DNA of 64,000 nt from Macrothele yani (GCA_039090855.1 CM077023.1:79955127-80019126); one strand, 5' to 3'; counted from the stretch's first letter, positions 1-13,789 are shown. Made by a program: numbers and translations. The notes: generated from the sequence alone by a model not told the origin.

Positions 1-3000
1 CAACTCAAAAAACCCCATCACTCATTCATATGAGCAATTGTAGGTACCATGAAAGACATTTCAGAACATGCTGAGAGCACATTTGTCATGCATGCACTAC
101 AAACCTTTCCGTAATCTTTAACTACACATGATCTGTAAAGTACTCAATGTATAGATATCTAGATTTTTTAAAAGTAAAATATACTCAGGCCTGTCCAGGC
201 TTAGGAACCACGAACTCGAAAAGTTTAGGTTAGAATTTAGGCTTATTAGTTATTTTAAGATAAATATCAATTATAGCTTTAAGTTATGTTCAAAGAATAT
301 TTTTTAGAATAGCTCCCATGTAATATATGGCAGTTACAGCCATTGTTCTCTGGTGTGTATTCTGGTTCTCTGGTATCAAAGTTGTCTCTGGTATCCTAAT
401 AAATCAAACATTTCTTCTGAAAGATGAAGACTTTCATATAATGAATAAGTTATGAAAATATGCAATCATTCATACATTCCGACATTCAAAATCCCATGTG
501 CGTTGAGAAATTAAATTGTGTCAAACTAAAACAAAAATTCGGTATGTAAAAGTTACACACCCCTTGAAAAAAGTTACTTAAATAAAAAGAAATTAAAAAC
601 TTATGTTTTTTTCTTTTTTTTTTTTTTTATGAACTAACTTAGAAACCGCCTCTCCTTTTTTTTCAAAATTGTGTAACTACTTCGTAAACTTTCAGAATTT
701 GAATTAACTACTAATTTATCCCAAAAAATGCTGGAGTGGCAGAAAATTTTCTGCCACTTCGTTTAGCTATTATGATACCGGAGAGCAAGCCTCATGCATA
801 CATACGTTAGTCATGTACACTTGATGTGTGTGTATGTGTGTGTGCATGACTGGCGTCCATACTAAAGCTGCACTTTTGTGGGGTTAAGCATATGAAATCA
901 GTAATCTGCTAAACCAAGCGCGTCACATTTATTGAACACTTTGTAAAATTTCAAATTACTCAGTATATTTATTTCATTTTCAAATTAAAAAAATAATAAG
1001 TAACCTCTCAAAAATTTATCAAGTAATTTATGCACCACTTTCTTTTAGGGCACTTTAAGAGGAAATGGCTGTTAACACCCCACACACCTCGAGATCAAGC
1101 GGAACCTACTTCTTTGATGCCAGAACCAGGCCAGAGAACCCATAACAACCGAGATCGTTCTATGGGAAGAACAGTCCCAATGGCAACTTAGGTTTACACA
1201 TTTGTCTTTATTACTACTACAAGCAGTGACGAGGAGTGGTTTAATGCGGGAAGTGTATTGCTTCAACTCTTCATTGAGCATGAATGATACTTTCTTAGAA
1301 TCTCTCGTGAATGATTTCGATTGAAATTCGATGAGAAAAAGCAGTTGCATCGATTATTAGGTATGACTGTGAACTCGTATAGTTATTCCACTAATTGTTT
1401 CGACAGCACCCATATCATATTTATTAATTTCCATGTGTTTGCGATCTCAGCACCTTTTGCCAAAATTAGTTATTACATGCCAAGGAATGAAAAGTATTTC
1501 ATTTTACTTTTTAAATGATGTAAAAGTAATATTTTATGCGGCAATAGTGTATCTATTTTTATTATTCACTTAACTTGGAAAATGTTTATTACGCCATATT
1601 AGTCTAATTTATTGCTATATGAGTAAACTTTACTTCTACATGAAGTCATATCAGAAGGCCGTTCTATATTAAATAAGAAATGGCCTCATTAGCAAAAGAA
1701 GTTATATAGCGGAAGCTACGATGCTCGAAATTCAAACACCTCTCTTATGTTTCATTTAAATCACCGCATGTACTGCTATTTACAGAACGCAACACTTATC
1801 GGACTCACTGTGAAGAAGTTTTTTTTTTTTTTTGCATGTATTTCCCAATACTAGAAATAAACAGATGGAAAATTCACTATTAACGTGAAAAAAGAAAACA
1901 CAATACTAAAAGTTTTTTTTATAACAGGTTATCCACGAAATGGAATTAAACATACCCCACCCCCTCGACTGCCACGTTATTTTTCTTTCTGACTCTCACA
2001 CTTAAAAATGTCAAAATGCGGCCCGCAGGAACAGAAAAAATGCTTGTAATACTTTTTTTATTTCAGTTTTGTATCAGGCTAAAAACATCCACACTGTTTT
2101 TCGAACAGTGATGAGTCTTGAGTTGACGTTTCGATCTAGGCATATCGTCAACTCCCACTTTTGGTTCCTCTTTCCCTAGAAGAACCTTTGGCAACTAATT
2201 GTTCTCATTTATCGTACAGTGCCGCTAAAATGTATAACTTGCTGTTTTTAATACTTAAAGCATTTTATTTGGTTTCCTTTTGTGGTAAAATAAACTCCAC
2301 ACAAAATTAAGTGCGGCTATTAAGCGAACCTAGTAGCTAAAGATAGAAAAATACCGCCCGGTATATGAAACATAATTTCAGTGCTTATTTTGTTGAAAAA
2401 TATTTGATTTTAAAAATCCTTTATGCTTGAATAGTTTGATGTCTTCCAGAGATTATTTATGATGTCAAAAATTTTCCCTCTGTCATTACAACCTCTAGAG
2501 TCAGAAGGCAGTTGTACTAACAGATGTTCCCAAGATAAGCAACGAAACAAAGGGGGATTGAGTGCGAACTTGGAAATAAATCACACTGAATAAACGATCT
2601 GGCAGGCGACTAAGTTTAAAAGCTTCGGAAAGAAAAACTGTTTTTACTCATGTTTTTTAGTAACACTTTGAACCGTCTTTATTGCTTCTTCATGCCATAT
2701 GAAAAGTCGTGGCTTCCTAGCCCGATAACAGAATGTTTGGAACGCAGTTCGAATTGGACACTTGGCGGATGTATTTATCAACGAATGTTTTCGTTCATGG
2801 GTGACATTTAGAATACATTGGTTAAACAAACTTCTAGTGTGATTGGCATCAAAGGCAGATGAGTAAACAAAGACTCAATGAAGATGTGCTTAAAAGACCC
2901 ATACCTCTCTTTCGGTCATAAAGTCACTTTCGAACCATAACAGAGAAGAAAGGAAAACCAAGCTACTTTTTTTCAAAGAAAATAAAGTAATACGAAGCTG

Positions 3001-4030
3001 CAAAAGTCAAGCTGTTATCTGTGGTGTTTTCCCACAATCCTAAAACAATCGTTAAAGTTCTAGCAAAGAGACAAAGACGTTAATAAGTGTTTGCTGCATT
3101 GCTAATGATTGATGGCATTTCAGAAGTACTAATTTCAAGCTAACGGTACAAAATAGCCACAAATCTCTCACTGGGTTTATAGTATCCTCATTGATAGTGG
3201 AAGTTTAGTTGCTACAAATGTGTCACACATTATCCGCGCGTGGATGCTTACAAAATATGTTATTTTATGTAAGACTAAGCTGAGTTTTTCTTTCTTTCGG
3301 TCTTCTTCTGTTTTTTCTAAATATAAGACCTCTAAACATTGCTGCCAAATTCAAGTAATAGGTCGTTTCTACAAAAACTGGCGTCTACATTTTAGCTCCT
3401 GCCTCTAGCCTTACAGTAGGGACTAAAACTCTAAGGGTTCGCTTTTAAAAGAATGATGACAAAAGCAAGAAAAATTTACAGATAATGGCCTAACGGATGT
3501 TTATTACGATGCTCCAACAAAGGTACACCACGGAGCACAACCGAAAACAATTCACAATCCTCAAAAATTAAATTAACATTAAACAACAGAAGTGTCTAAT
3601 AAAGTAGCTAATTTCACATTTAATAGATTTTATACGTAACAACACAACGTGACAGCAAATGCAGTAAAAACGTCAGCTTATTAATCATTTCGATCCGGTT
3701 GATAGCTTTCATACCTAACACACCTCGATAGCAGTGCGGCCCTGTTTTATCTCAGTCTGCTTGACTTGACTGACTGCCAGTGATGCCTAAAGAAGTAAAC
3801 TCTTTGGAGTTCCAACGTGACATTCAGTGTGTAAAACATAACAAGAAGTAGCCAAGATTTACACTAACGATAGGCAAAAGCGACCTAATTTTTGAATGTG
3901 ACTACGAAACAAACGATGATGTTATTGTTTCATGAATCATCTATTAACGGAATAAAGAATGCAACAGTAGTTCGTTGCGTTCACTTAAACTCTTCATGGG
4001 TATATCCTCAAAATATTTAATAGCTGCAGA
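1..4030. other. AT-rich intergenic filler, no gene seen
   Basis: I recognise no coding region, RNA gene or named repeat here. Open frames are under about 95 codons, overlap on both strands and show no family motif. Small features seen are a T-rich run near 602-629, a short GT-rich stretch near 828-844, and a perfect 24-base self-complementary palindrome at 735-758 (arm AGTGGCAGAAAA). The palindrome is too short to call an element. Confidence 0.6.
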
Positions 4031-4039
4031 ATCTTGCTG

Positions 4040-4556
4040 ATAAGATTTGGTCGAAGAGCTTTTAGAAGAAACAGTACAATTTCAAAGATCAATATACCAT
4101 TTTATTTTAAAAGAAAAGTGTTTAATCAGCAAATTTTCCAGTATTTACGTACGGAGCAGAGACGTGGACATTTACTAAGAAAGACATGCAGAGGCTTCAG
4201 GCAACTGAAAGCAGCATGGAGAGATACATGCATGGTTTAACCAGGAAGGATAAGAAGAGGAACTCGTGGATCAGGAAAATGACGAGAGTGGAAGACATGA
4301 TGATCAAAGTAAAATCCCTGAAACGGCAATGGGCTGGACATATTGCCAGAAGAACGGACTATCAAAATTTTAGTCTGGATACCATGGGACAGGAAAAGAC
4401 CCAGGAGAAGACCACGTGGGAGATGGAAGGGTAAAACTCGGAAGCATGCAGGAGTGACATGGAAAAGACTGGCTCAAGACAGACCGTTGTGGAAGAAACT
4501 TGGGGAGACTTTCATTCAGCAGTGGATTTATAATATTTTACAATGATGTGTGTGTG
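4040..4556 (+). pseudogene. RTE-type LINE 3' end, decayed reverse transcriptase C-terminus
   Basis: Overlapping frames spell the C-terminal part of the endonuclease-reverse transcriptase ORF of RTE-like LINEs. In order they show a KRKVFNQ segment, GAETW-like residues near 4155, the block SMERYMHGLTRKDKKRNSW, then WAGHIARRTD near 4330-4360. These are followed by RKRPRRRPRGRW, AQDRPLWKKLGET and a terminal QQW. The frame changes at least twice (near 4180 and 4345), so it cannot be translated whole. The 3' end runs into CAATGATG and a short TG run, typical of RTE elements that end in simple repeats. The rest of the LINE is missing, as expected for 5' truncation. The same LINE family recurs at 35.8, 42.7 and 52.5-53.5 kb. 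Confidence 0.85.
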
Positions 4557-7500
4557 TGTGTCCGGGAAGTCTCAAAACTCTCGAGCTGTGGGAATATCCT
4601 ATGAATTTGTATTTATTGTCTTATTATAGATCATATGAAAGTAATATATAATGCATCAAGTTTTTGAAAAACTGCTAGCATTTATTTCTTTACAGAAGAG
4701 AGATGTACTTCTATCTGTAGGTCACGTGGTGCGGAAGGTATTTAATCGACGTGAAAAAGTAGACCATATCTTATTACTGCAGTTATTCAGATATGTTAGC
4801 TATCACGATGAGCATAAAAAAATTATCAATTTAATAATTTAGCTTTTAACCTTTTGAATTACACTATTTGTAAATACGTAAAACTATCTTTTTCTGTGTG
4901 TTAGCAGTATGACAGTGACAATTTTGTTTTAGAACTACACATTTCTTGTTACACCATTTTTACTTTTTAACAGCACAGAATTCTTGCAGTGCTTCATTCA
5001 CTATATGTAAAATGTATGCGTGGCCAACGGTGCAAACCCCCAAACCAGCAACTATCTATGTAGTCTTCAATTGGGAATAAAAATCTGCATCCTGTTTAAG
5101 TGTCGTGCACTTAGCTATGAATCAATGAACGTAGTTCGTTAAGAAGGAAAGGTTCAAGCATAAAACTAGAGTACAAAACTATTATCTCTGTGCGAAACAT
5201 AATTTTTGTACCTGTTCGATTTTTTTTGTCATAACTTAAGAGTTCGCAGAACCAACAATATTTTTATTTTTTTGTATTTTCCTTTCTCAGATATTTGAAT
5301 TTCATGTGTCTCACGCGAAGTTCCCACATAGTTTAAAAATTTTGTGGTTAGGTATTTGTTGAAGGGAAATAATTCACCCGTTATAACAAAATAAATAAAA
5401 AGAGGCATGAAAACTCAGATGACGGTTTAGCCCATGCTTTGTCACAGTCTGGTGAATTTCTTTTCTCTGGAATCACTGAAATGTCTCAACACATTGTGAC
5501 ATTCATGAAGAACCTGCTTGGCTGACAGATTGCTCTTTATCATACTGTGATCTCTATCTCATCTTCGTCGGCAATCGATAATACTACCCCTGTTTTACTG
5601 CTCATTATCAGCTTAGAAAGTGATGCGGTCATGAGCGAAGCAGTTTTTAAAGATACTATCTCGAAAACTGACATTTTTCATTCTTTCTTGAATGCGTCCA
5701 GCTTTTTTCAGTGATTTTTTTTTTCTTGGAGTCGGTTGATTCTTTTTCTAACATTGTAATACATATCAACCAAACAGTCACGGACCACAATTACATCATC
5801 TGTAGCTGAATCGAAACAGGTTTGCATTAAATTCCGTCTCCACAGTAATGCACGTGTAAGAAAATGAATCCCAGGTAAAATACGTCCATAAAACAAAACG
5901 GAATTGCGACTGCCATTGTGACAACAGGATGTAGGTTTGCACGTGCATCTATCATGAGATTTTTGGGGGTAAAATATGTGAAAAAATGTATTACCTCATT
6001 TTTAAGCTTGAAGTTGCAACTTATGTTCATAATGTTGAAGCAGAAAGCATTAATTTCGTCACATTTATCAAAGAGGATCGAAATTTTAGTCTTCACCACA
6101 GAATGGACTATTGAAGGCAGCAAAAGGTGCTGTTTATTTAGTAGTATTTCAGGTAATAAACATAATGAACGGCAAAAAGAGCATGCTGTGCGTAGTGATT
6201 ACGAGCACAACAAGAAATAGTCTTATATGTGATATTACTGAAAACATTTGGAGTCACAATTTTCGTTTTCTTCTTACCCTCCTTTGTTTTTTATTTTGTT
6301 TGCCCCGTTTTTCATAATGATTAAACATCACTCTCACTGGCGTTATTTAAGAAAAAACTATTGATTCTAAATTAATAACATCGTAAAAAGTGACACATTA
6401 CATTACCAAGTTCAGTTTGTTCCCCAAAATGCACTCGAAACAAATTATGTATGACCATAAATTGTGCTTTTTTTGTAGAATATAGCATGTTTCGGGGAAG
6501 ATAAAAATGAACAACTCTATAACATTACACTGTACTATTAATAGCTCCTGTGATTATCGTTTGACATAAAACACAAAATGATGTTCAGGCCCCAAAGCAG
6601 GAAGCAGTTGTGTATGCGCATATTAAAAAGAACTGAAATCATAATGTTCATGGCATTTTTTTCTAATGATGGTTGCTTTAGGTCTGAAAATATTCGCTTA
6701 GAGATCGATGACATGCGATTTCCGAATGTGATGTCGGGGATGGAGCTTTTTGAATCCCACACACATGCAGAAACAAGCTACTGTTATCACCAGGTTTGTT
6801 TTAGCTGCTGAAGTCTGTCATCTAAATTTAATATCACAAGAATTAATTCAGCTTTGCCCCTGAATCTATTTGATTTTCTATTACCTACATCTTCTCATTT
6901 CAGTTTTTCTGTGTGTTCTGCCTTTACAGCTGAATTTAATCTTTTCGCTTAGCTTTGAAGTGGTCAATAAAAAAACGCATTTTTATGCCTATTCTTAAAC
7001 GAACTTCTTTTCTTTTAGCAAATAATAGTTTTTCTATTATAAGAGTAAGCTTGGTTCATTCTGTTGTCTAAATATTATTCTGAAGTTAAACTTTCAGTGA
7101 TTTTAAAATAATATTTCTAATCTAAAAACTCCTTGAATAACGCTTCAAATAATTTTTAGCATTTAAATCTGAGTAACTGTTTTTGCCTTTTTGTAATTTA
7201 TTGTCATCCCATGCTATTTATAATCATTCTCCGCTAAATGAAATTTAAGTGCGCATTATTCACATTGCTTTCTAATTGGCTCCAAATCATCAGCATTACA
7301 CTAGAACATCCTGATACGGCAACATCTATAAGGTTGCATTGTTATTTTTAAAAACGGAGAAGCGGGGGCCATCTATATATGCTCTTACTGTTCTCCAGAG
7401 TCAATATACTTAACAGCTCACCCATCATTCAGTACCTTCAGGGGAAACATTTCTGACAATGATCAAAATCATTCACCTTATTCTGTCAGTGTTGACGCAG

Positions 7501-7560
7501 AGTAAACATTCGGGAATGTGTTTATGTCAAAAAGTTTTGTCCAAATTGCATCTTAAAACA
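4557..7560. other. Intergenic, no gene seen
   Basis: No recognisable coding or RNA gene. The longest frame (5918-6220, 100 codons, plus) has no motif I know and overlaps antisense frames of similar length, so I do not call it a gene. Confidence 0.55.
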
Positions 7561-7669
7561 GTTCTGAAAAGTGATATAGGAAATCTGTTTTATCCTAAAG
7601 ATTCATACGAGTTCTGAAAAGTGATATAGGAAATCTGTTTTATCCTAAAGATTCATACGAGTTCTGAAA
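7561..7669. repeat. Perfect 50-bp tandem duplication
   Basis: A 50-base unit beginning GTTCTGAAAAGTGATATAGG occurs at 7561-7610 and again without a mismatch at 7611-7660. Nine bases of a third copy follow (GTTCTGAAA). Perfect identity in otherwise decayed DNA suggests a very recent duplication or an assembly artefact. Confidence 0.95.
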
Positions 7670-8381
7670 TACATTTTTTACCAACTTTTTCGGATTTTTT
7701 GCTTAATGCCACTGTTTCAGCTTCCCGTGTTTCGCTGAGGGGAGAAATGCCATAAGTATTCCTTGAAGTTCTTTTTCTTTCATTTGAAATTAGGTACTCA
7801 TTATTGCTAGTTACAAGATTTTCCAAATAAAAGGAAGGACTTGCTGTAACAACACGTTCGTATGTTTTCTTTGTGCGCAATATTTCTAGATTGATTTTGT
7901 CAAAATCTGCAATATTATTCACATGAAATGCAATAGTAGTTCTCAGTTCTTTTGCGGACACAATCGCTGGCTAGGTCATAATTTTTTTAACTGGGCACCT
8001 ATTAGAATTCAGAGTAAGTGTATGATTTGTCTTATCGTGAAAGGACAAATCACGATATTTTGCTACAAGTGCAAGTTTGGAACACAATTTTTCAACAAAT
8101 GTAACACTTCAGTTTGATATGTTTCGGGGATTTCACTAACACCAGGGCATGCCTCCGATTAGCAGATTCTGATTAAATATTCAGCACATTTCATCAGTTT
8201 CCTTTGGTTTTTAAAGTACGACGGTGTTCTTCTTTCTTTATACATATTTACTCACTCCACAAGCCACTGCAAACTTTCGAAAATTTCTTACCTCTTTTTT
8301 CTCCCTTACACACAAAACGTGCGAATTATATCTTTAACTAATCAATATTTTTTTTTACCTGTTTCGCTTAAGGTGGTTCCA

Positions 8382-8799
8382 CCTAAAATCTCTGCCTTCT
8401 GTTTCCAATGGTAAAACTTCTTTACATATTTTCTTCGCAATTAATGTATTCCCAAAGATGAAAATTTTCACATCGATAAAACTAACTTTAAGTTATATCA
8501 TGGGATACTTAATACTTGCTAAAACGTACCCATAATTGCATTAAAAATCAATCATTTTTCTTTGAGTAATGTACAGACCTGTTAGTAGATCGGGCTACCT
8601 GTACATTGATGACGTCAGTAGACAAAAAATGTTGGATTGCTTAATTATGGTTATGTTTTAGCAAGTATTAAGTATCCCATGCCATAACTTGAAGTTAGTT
8701 TTACCGATGTGCAAATTTTCATCCTTGGGAATACATTAATTGCGAAGAAAATATGTAAAGGAGTTTTACCATTAGAAATATAAGGCAGAGATTTTAGGC
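8382..8799. mobile_element. Foldback / MITE-like inverted repeat element
   Basis: Left arm (about 8382-8537) and right arm (about 8643-8799) are reverse complements over roughly 155 bases, with scattered mismatches and small gaps. They flank a unique loop of about 105 bases. Outer ends read CTAAAATCTCTGCC on the left and GGCAGAGATTTTAG on the right. Inner arm sequence shared by both includes GGGATACTTAATACTTGCT and its complement. There is no open frame. This architecture fits a non-autonomous foldback DNA transposon. A transcript would form a long hairpin. I could not identify a clear target duplication. Confidence 0.75.
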
Positions 8800-9944
8800 G
8801 AAACCAGGGGAATCTCATCACCAGCTCAGGTTCTGGCTTTGTATTCAGCGGCTCACTGAAACCGCTGTCATGCTATAATATCATTAAGTTGTAGTTTTGT
8901 AACTGTGAGCGCCTTTTAATGATACTCTAGTTATTTTAATTGTTTGGTCAGTTACTCTAAACACAGAATCCTTTGAAGAAATATGATTGCTAATTTCAGA
9001 AACCTCTGAAAATTATAAGAAAGTGCGTTTGATGACTTTTCTGCCATTGCTTACGCGTTTTGTGCTGCAAAGGTTTGACAAGTAAACTTCGGAACAATTT
9101 TGTATCTAAAGCAGATATCATTTGCTGTATATGATTTTCTTAAAGCGAAAGTTAGTCAATTTCTATTAATTCACATCTGACGAGTGTAGTTGTTTTCCTT
9201 CAAATCGCCCCATTACATTCAGTTTTCTTAGTTACCGCCAATGACACTAATATTTCACATGAGTGTGTGATAAATCTTTTGTGAACCCAACTCCTCAGAA
9301 AAAAGACTGTCTTTCTTTAACAGCAAAAACGTTCCAGTTAAAAAATTGAAACTATTTAACCAATGAGATTTACTTTATAAGTCCCAGAAAGAAATTCTCT
9401 CATGTGTCGATTTCAGTCTGTTTAGACAATCAATTATTGTATTGCAGAAGCTAAACCTACACTGGTGCATCGCCAGTCTTTCTTTAGTTTCTAATGAATC
9501 ATGCTTAACAAAACATCAAGACCACATGCCCATGAAACGAATAACTTTTCTGTCCTCAGTAATAGCAGCTACGTTAAAGTTCCCTAATTATTATTTATAT
9601 GGTTCTTCGCCAGCTCCATTGTTTCTTGAAATATTAATGAAACTTACTTTTTCATGAAATTTACTGATCCTCTTTTTCTCGAATTGTTGTTACTATTTTT
9701 TTACCACTAAAATGTTCACGGCATTCATGATTCCAAGGAGTTGCGCAATTCCAAAAGCAGTTTTCCTCAAAGAAGCAATTTCAAAGTTTTAATACAGGCT
9801 CTGAATTTTGTTCATTGTTAGTAGCATATTGAAAAGGCATTATATAAGAATGGCGTACATATGTTGACCTAAAAACTATTTTTTCCCCCATTTTTCCTTT
9901 TTTTCATTTGAAAGATCCTCGCGTGAACACGTAAGACTACGAAG

Positions 9945-9992
9945 ACCTGCCCGAGTTTAGGGCCAATTACTCCAGGAAAAGAAGGGAATTGT
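9945..9992 (-). repeat. Short antisense SINE fragment
   Basis: GAGTTTAGGGCCAATTACTC and the following GGAAAAGAAGGGAA match the central part of the local SINE in reverse orientation (other copies read AATTTAGGGCCACTGGTTCC). It lies just upstream of the forward SINE copy at 10001, making a small inverted SINE pair. Confidence 0.5.
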
Positions 9993-10000
9993 TATTTTCA

Positions 10001-10237
10001 CCGACCAGTGGCCGAGTGGTCATAGCTTTTGTTTTCTGACTACTCGTCTGAGATGGGCCTTAGTTCGAGTCCTGGATGAAGCATGGGTGAAGCATGGGTG
10101 ATGTGTTTGTCTTACGGCGTTGGATCTTTCCATTTCCTGTAACCACAGGCCCTAAATTAGGGACGGCAGACTGCTTATAGTCTTTAGAATTGGTCATGGT
10201 GGTCATTAAACCGTGAAGCAAAAAAAAAAAAAAAAAA
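10001..10237 (+). repeat. tRNA-headed SINE, diverged copy
   Basis: Starts with an A-box-like GTGGCCGAGTGGTCATAGC and a degraded B box (AGTTCGAGTCC). It continues with the family body TGTTTGTCTTACGG, CCCTAAATTAGGGACG, GACTGCTTATAG, then GGTGGTCATTAAAC and an A tail ending at 10237. A small internal duplication (GAAGCATGGGTG twice) lies after the B box. Confidence 0.85.
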
Positions 10238-12630
10238 CTATTGTCATAAGGACGAACGTAATATCCATGTCGCATCTGAGATTGGAACATCAGTAAGGTG
10301 ACTGTTCCCGTAAATCAATCAAATATGCTAGGCGATGCCAACATTATTTGCTTGGTGAGTTGCCAATGAGGTATTGTTAAAAACTTGTTTCTTCAGTTTT
10401 TCATTGGAACACAATGAAAGAGATTTAATCCAAAATATTCTTGCCACATGCATGTTCAAGGCGTGCAATTCAAAATTCCACACTGTTTTTACGAAGGCGT
10501 TGATGCATGCAAGTACTCAGATATTTAGTCAGTAATATTCCGGTGCAATGTATACTAAACTTTCCTAAAAACAGAAGAAAACACAAAAATAAAACAAAGT
10601 TAGAGCACAAATAGCTTTTATTTCATGTACAGACGCACACATCATCACGGACCTAATCCAGTTGGTAAGGATCTCATCTGAGACATAATTCACACTTCGA
10701 CATCTGTACAACTCACGCTTTCAAACAAAGTCTGCATTTTCTTGGAGAAAAATTATTAGTTTATTGGTTATAAGATTGATTTCTTCCAGTTAGAAGTATC
10801 TCCATGGTATAACAAGTGTTAAATTCGCACTACTAAATTAGCGGCACTTCTGCCTGAAATTAAATTTTATGCTCCCACATCATATTTTTTTTTCTGTGAG
10901 CTCAGTTATATTTCACCGAAACTCAAGCTACTTGTACATTCTCATACTGTTTCCCTTTATTCATTCTGCCAATCTCGTTTCTTTTCCTATTTTTCTTCTT
11001 CTCTTCTGTATGGAGAATGTGGCAGAAAAAGTGAAAATTTAAAATGAACATTTTAAAAACAGTTTCTTGCTCAAATTTAATGTTTTCCGAAAGAATGCTC
11101 TTGAAACTCTCATAACAACCGCTGAGTTGAGCCGTAAAAACGTTTAAAAAATTTGTTTCACTAAATGAAATAAAAACGAAATTAAATATCACAAAACTTT
11201 GTATTTCAGACAAAAATTGAAGGGTAAACTCTTCAAGATCATTTTCTATTAGTAAATCTTGGATATATTTTATTTTTTATAAAACAAAGCGTCTCTTCTT
11301 ATTAGCTTTCAGCGTGAGAATATGACTTACGCTTTCATAACATAAATTAACTACCAAAAATTTATGTGAGGGCAGAAAAACCATTGATTCACACTTTTAC
11401 TCTATTGGAACATCGCAAAGAATAACGCTTTTTGATAATCTGTCTACGCTTTTACATTATGCAGACACTAAATGTAAATAAATGTGCTTTAAAAATCTTT
11501 AAACTCCCTCACTAAATTAAGCATATTGTAAGATTCAATGCCATTCGTTTTATGTTTTAATGCTTTAAGTTGCGTATTTATGTCTCTTTTTATACTGTCT
11601 CCCTTAAAATGACCGGTGTTAAAACTGTTTAAATGAAGAGTTTTCCTAACAGGCTTTTACTTCTCTCTTCCACCAACTTAAACCTCTGTATTCAACACTT
11701 CTGGAATTGTGTTTCACATTCAATGCAATAAGCATTCATTCACACCAATTCTTCAGTCTTATGATTTCTATTTAGTTGAACGTATTCTCAAATTTCGTCT
11801 TAGCCTGAAATCATTTATTGCTTACATGAATAACATGTTTACGCAACTGAACTTTCAGGAATTTTCATAATATGTGATATGTAAATTTTTATATTTATTT
11901 AATGTTTCTCATGTTTTACTCGGAAATCTCTCAAAAATGTATTTCGTTTCATACAATGACAGTAAGTGATCGATAATGACATTTGTTTCAATGATAATAT
12001 GATGACTAAAAGTGTAGCTGTATTTCCTGTACGTATTATAATTTTCCTATAATCAGAATTCTCAAGAATGTGTTCATTTTCTGCATGCTATAAATTTGAT
12101 TTTTTCTATAATCTTCAGCCCTTTTCTTTTAACCAGCGTCACGTTCTGGTGATTAAACCGCGTAAAATAAGGGTCAATGCAAAATATTAGTTGATTGTTA
12201 CTTTCCTTGCAACACACTGAAAGCTAAGCTTGTAAGGTTCAACTAAACTTGTGACTTGGCCTCAGTGTAATCTTAACTTGAAGGTTAACTTAAAGCTTCT
12301 TGAATTAGCTTTTTGCTAAACTTTTCTTTTATGGAATTCCGATAACTTCTCAGTCGTAGCAGCTGAATGTTTTAAATAACATATATAAGTCACCGTAGGA
12401 AAAAAAAAAAGGCTAGACTAGAGTTCAGAAATGAATCATGTAACTTAAGTATTGAATCTTTTAGTATTCAGCACATCATCAAATTTGCACACACTTGGTT
12501 TGAATTACGTCACAATATGCAAGGTAAGTACAACATTTAAATGTAAATATCCTCCCAATTCGTCGCAATCTGGAGCATAAAACTTTCGCTTGCTCCTGAA
12601 TTAGTTTACAAACGTTGATAAAGAATTAAC
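10238..12630. other. Intergenic, no gene seen
   Basis: AT-rich sequence with no recognised coding motif or element end. The 96-codon frame on the minus strand at 10923-11213 is Lys/Asn/Phe-rich and has no domain I recognise. Confidence 0.55.
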
Positions 12631-12636
12631 TAAGAA

Positions 12637-12712
12637 AGATTGCTTATGAAACGCAGCACACCACAAAAGATTGCTTAAGAATCGCAGCACACCACAAAAG
12701 ATCGTCTAACAT
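12637..12712. repeat. 31-bp tandem repeat
   Basis: Two copies of a 31-base unit (AGATTGCTTANGAANCGCAG followed by CACACCACAAA) start at 12637 and 12668. A third, partial copy starts at 12699 (AGATCGTCTAA). It lies just upstream of a Tc1-like relic. Confidence 0.85.
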
Positions 12713-12839
12713 CAAAGCACCCACAATACTGAGCCCAGAAGCTCTTATCTCTCTAATCTAGCTAAGTATGTGGCACTTGGACCTGCTGTCAGGTGTTACC
12801 AAGTTCAAATTCATCGAGAAGGAATCTGTGGCGTTAAGT

Positions 12840-13620
12840 GAGAAAAAGCGTCAGCGCGCGAACAGTGCGGCGCACGTAGTTACGAGAGCCGTCCTACTCT
12901 TGTGCCACTGTTGACTGCTCGTCGTCGGAAATTACGCCTCTCTTGGCAACGGGAACATCAAAACTGGACCACTGCATAGTGGTCCCGCGCGCTGTGGTCA
13001 GACGAATCTCATTTTCAGCTGTACCGAGCCGACGGGGTTGGCAGGGGGGGGGGGAGGCGTAGACTGCATGAGGCCATGGCCCCGTCGTGCCAGGTCGGTT
13101 CTCTCCAAAGCGGTGGTGGCTCTGTGACGTTTTGGGAAGCTTTCTCATGGAACACATATGGTCTCTTAACGTGTTTGGAAACTTCCTTAACCGCTGCGCG
13201 CTACCAGCATGTGCTAGCTAACGACCTACACGCTTTCGTGACCTTCGCACATCCTGCGGCCGATGGTCTGTTTCAGCTGAACAATGTTCAGCCCCACCGA
13301 GCCGGAACCATGCAGGCATGGCTCAAGGAACATGGAACATTCCTCTGAGTTTGGAACATCCAGTGGCCCCCGGATTTCAACCCTATGGAAGCTCTCTGGG
13401 ATGTCGTGGAAAGGAACATGAGATCCATGGATCCTAGACCGACGTCTCGGGCAGAGTTGTGGACAAGACTGCAACAGGCATGGCTAACATTACCAGTGGA
13501 AACCCTCCGGCATCTGGTGGAGCCGATGTCTCTGTGTGTACAGACTGTTATTCGCGCTAGAAGAGAACCAACACGCTATTAGGTAGTTATTTGTATAATG
13601 CTTTGTCCATTTGTTTAGTT
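12840..13620 (+). pseudogene. Tc1/mariner-superfamily transposase relic, C-terminal two thirds
   Basis: The plus strand encodes pieces of a DDE transposase for cut-and-paste transposition. Around 12850-13020 one frame reads ARTVRRTL-like sequence, then EHQNWTTA and WSDESHFQLYRAD, which holds the first catalytic Asp. After a G run near 13041, the frame opening at 13076 covers the core to FQLNNVQPHRA, where the usual DN is NN, so the second catalytic Asp is lost. A stop follows at about 13346, then a new frame at 13385 carries MEALWDVVERNMRSMDP and ends in VIRARREPTRY. The N-terminal DNA-binding half is not recognisable. It belongs to the same subfamily as the relic at 34.7-35.7 kb. It is somewhat richer in GC than its surroundings. 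Confidence 0.85.
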
Positions 13621-13789
13621 TCTACATGTTGCAAAAAGATAGGTCCATCACTGATTTTGTGATGAAAGTAACCTGTGCTTGCACTAACTTATGTGAAAAT
13701 CAGTTGCTCCGGTACAAAAGATTTCGCGTCGTGGTTGAAGGCAGCTGTTTGTTGGGACAAATATTTTTAGCAGGTTGAAGAGCATAAGG

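Noticed and set aside
7653..7961. 102-codon minus-strand open frame
   Set aside because: No recognised motif, no homologue I can name, and it runs into the tandem duplication. Length alone is not enough in this AT-rich sequence.
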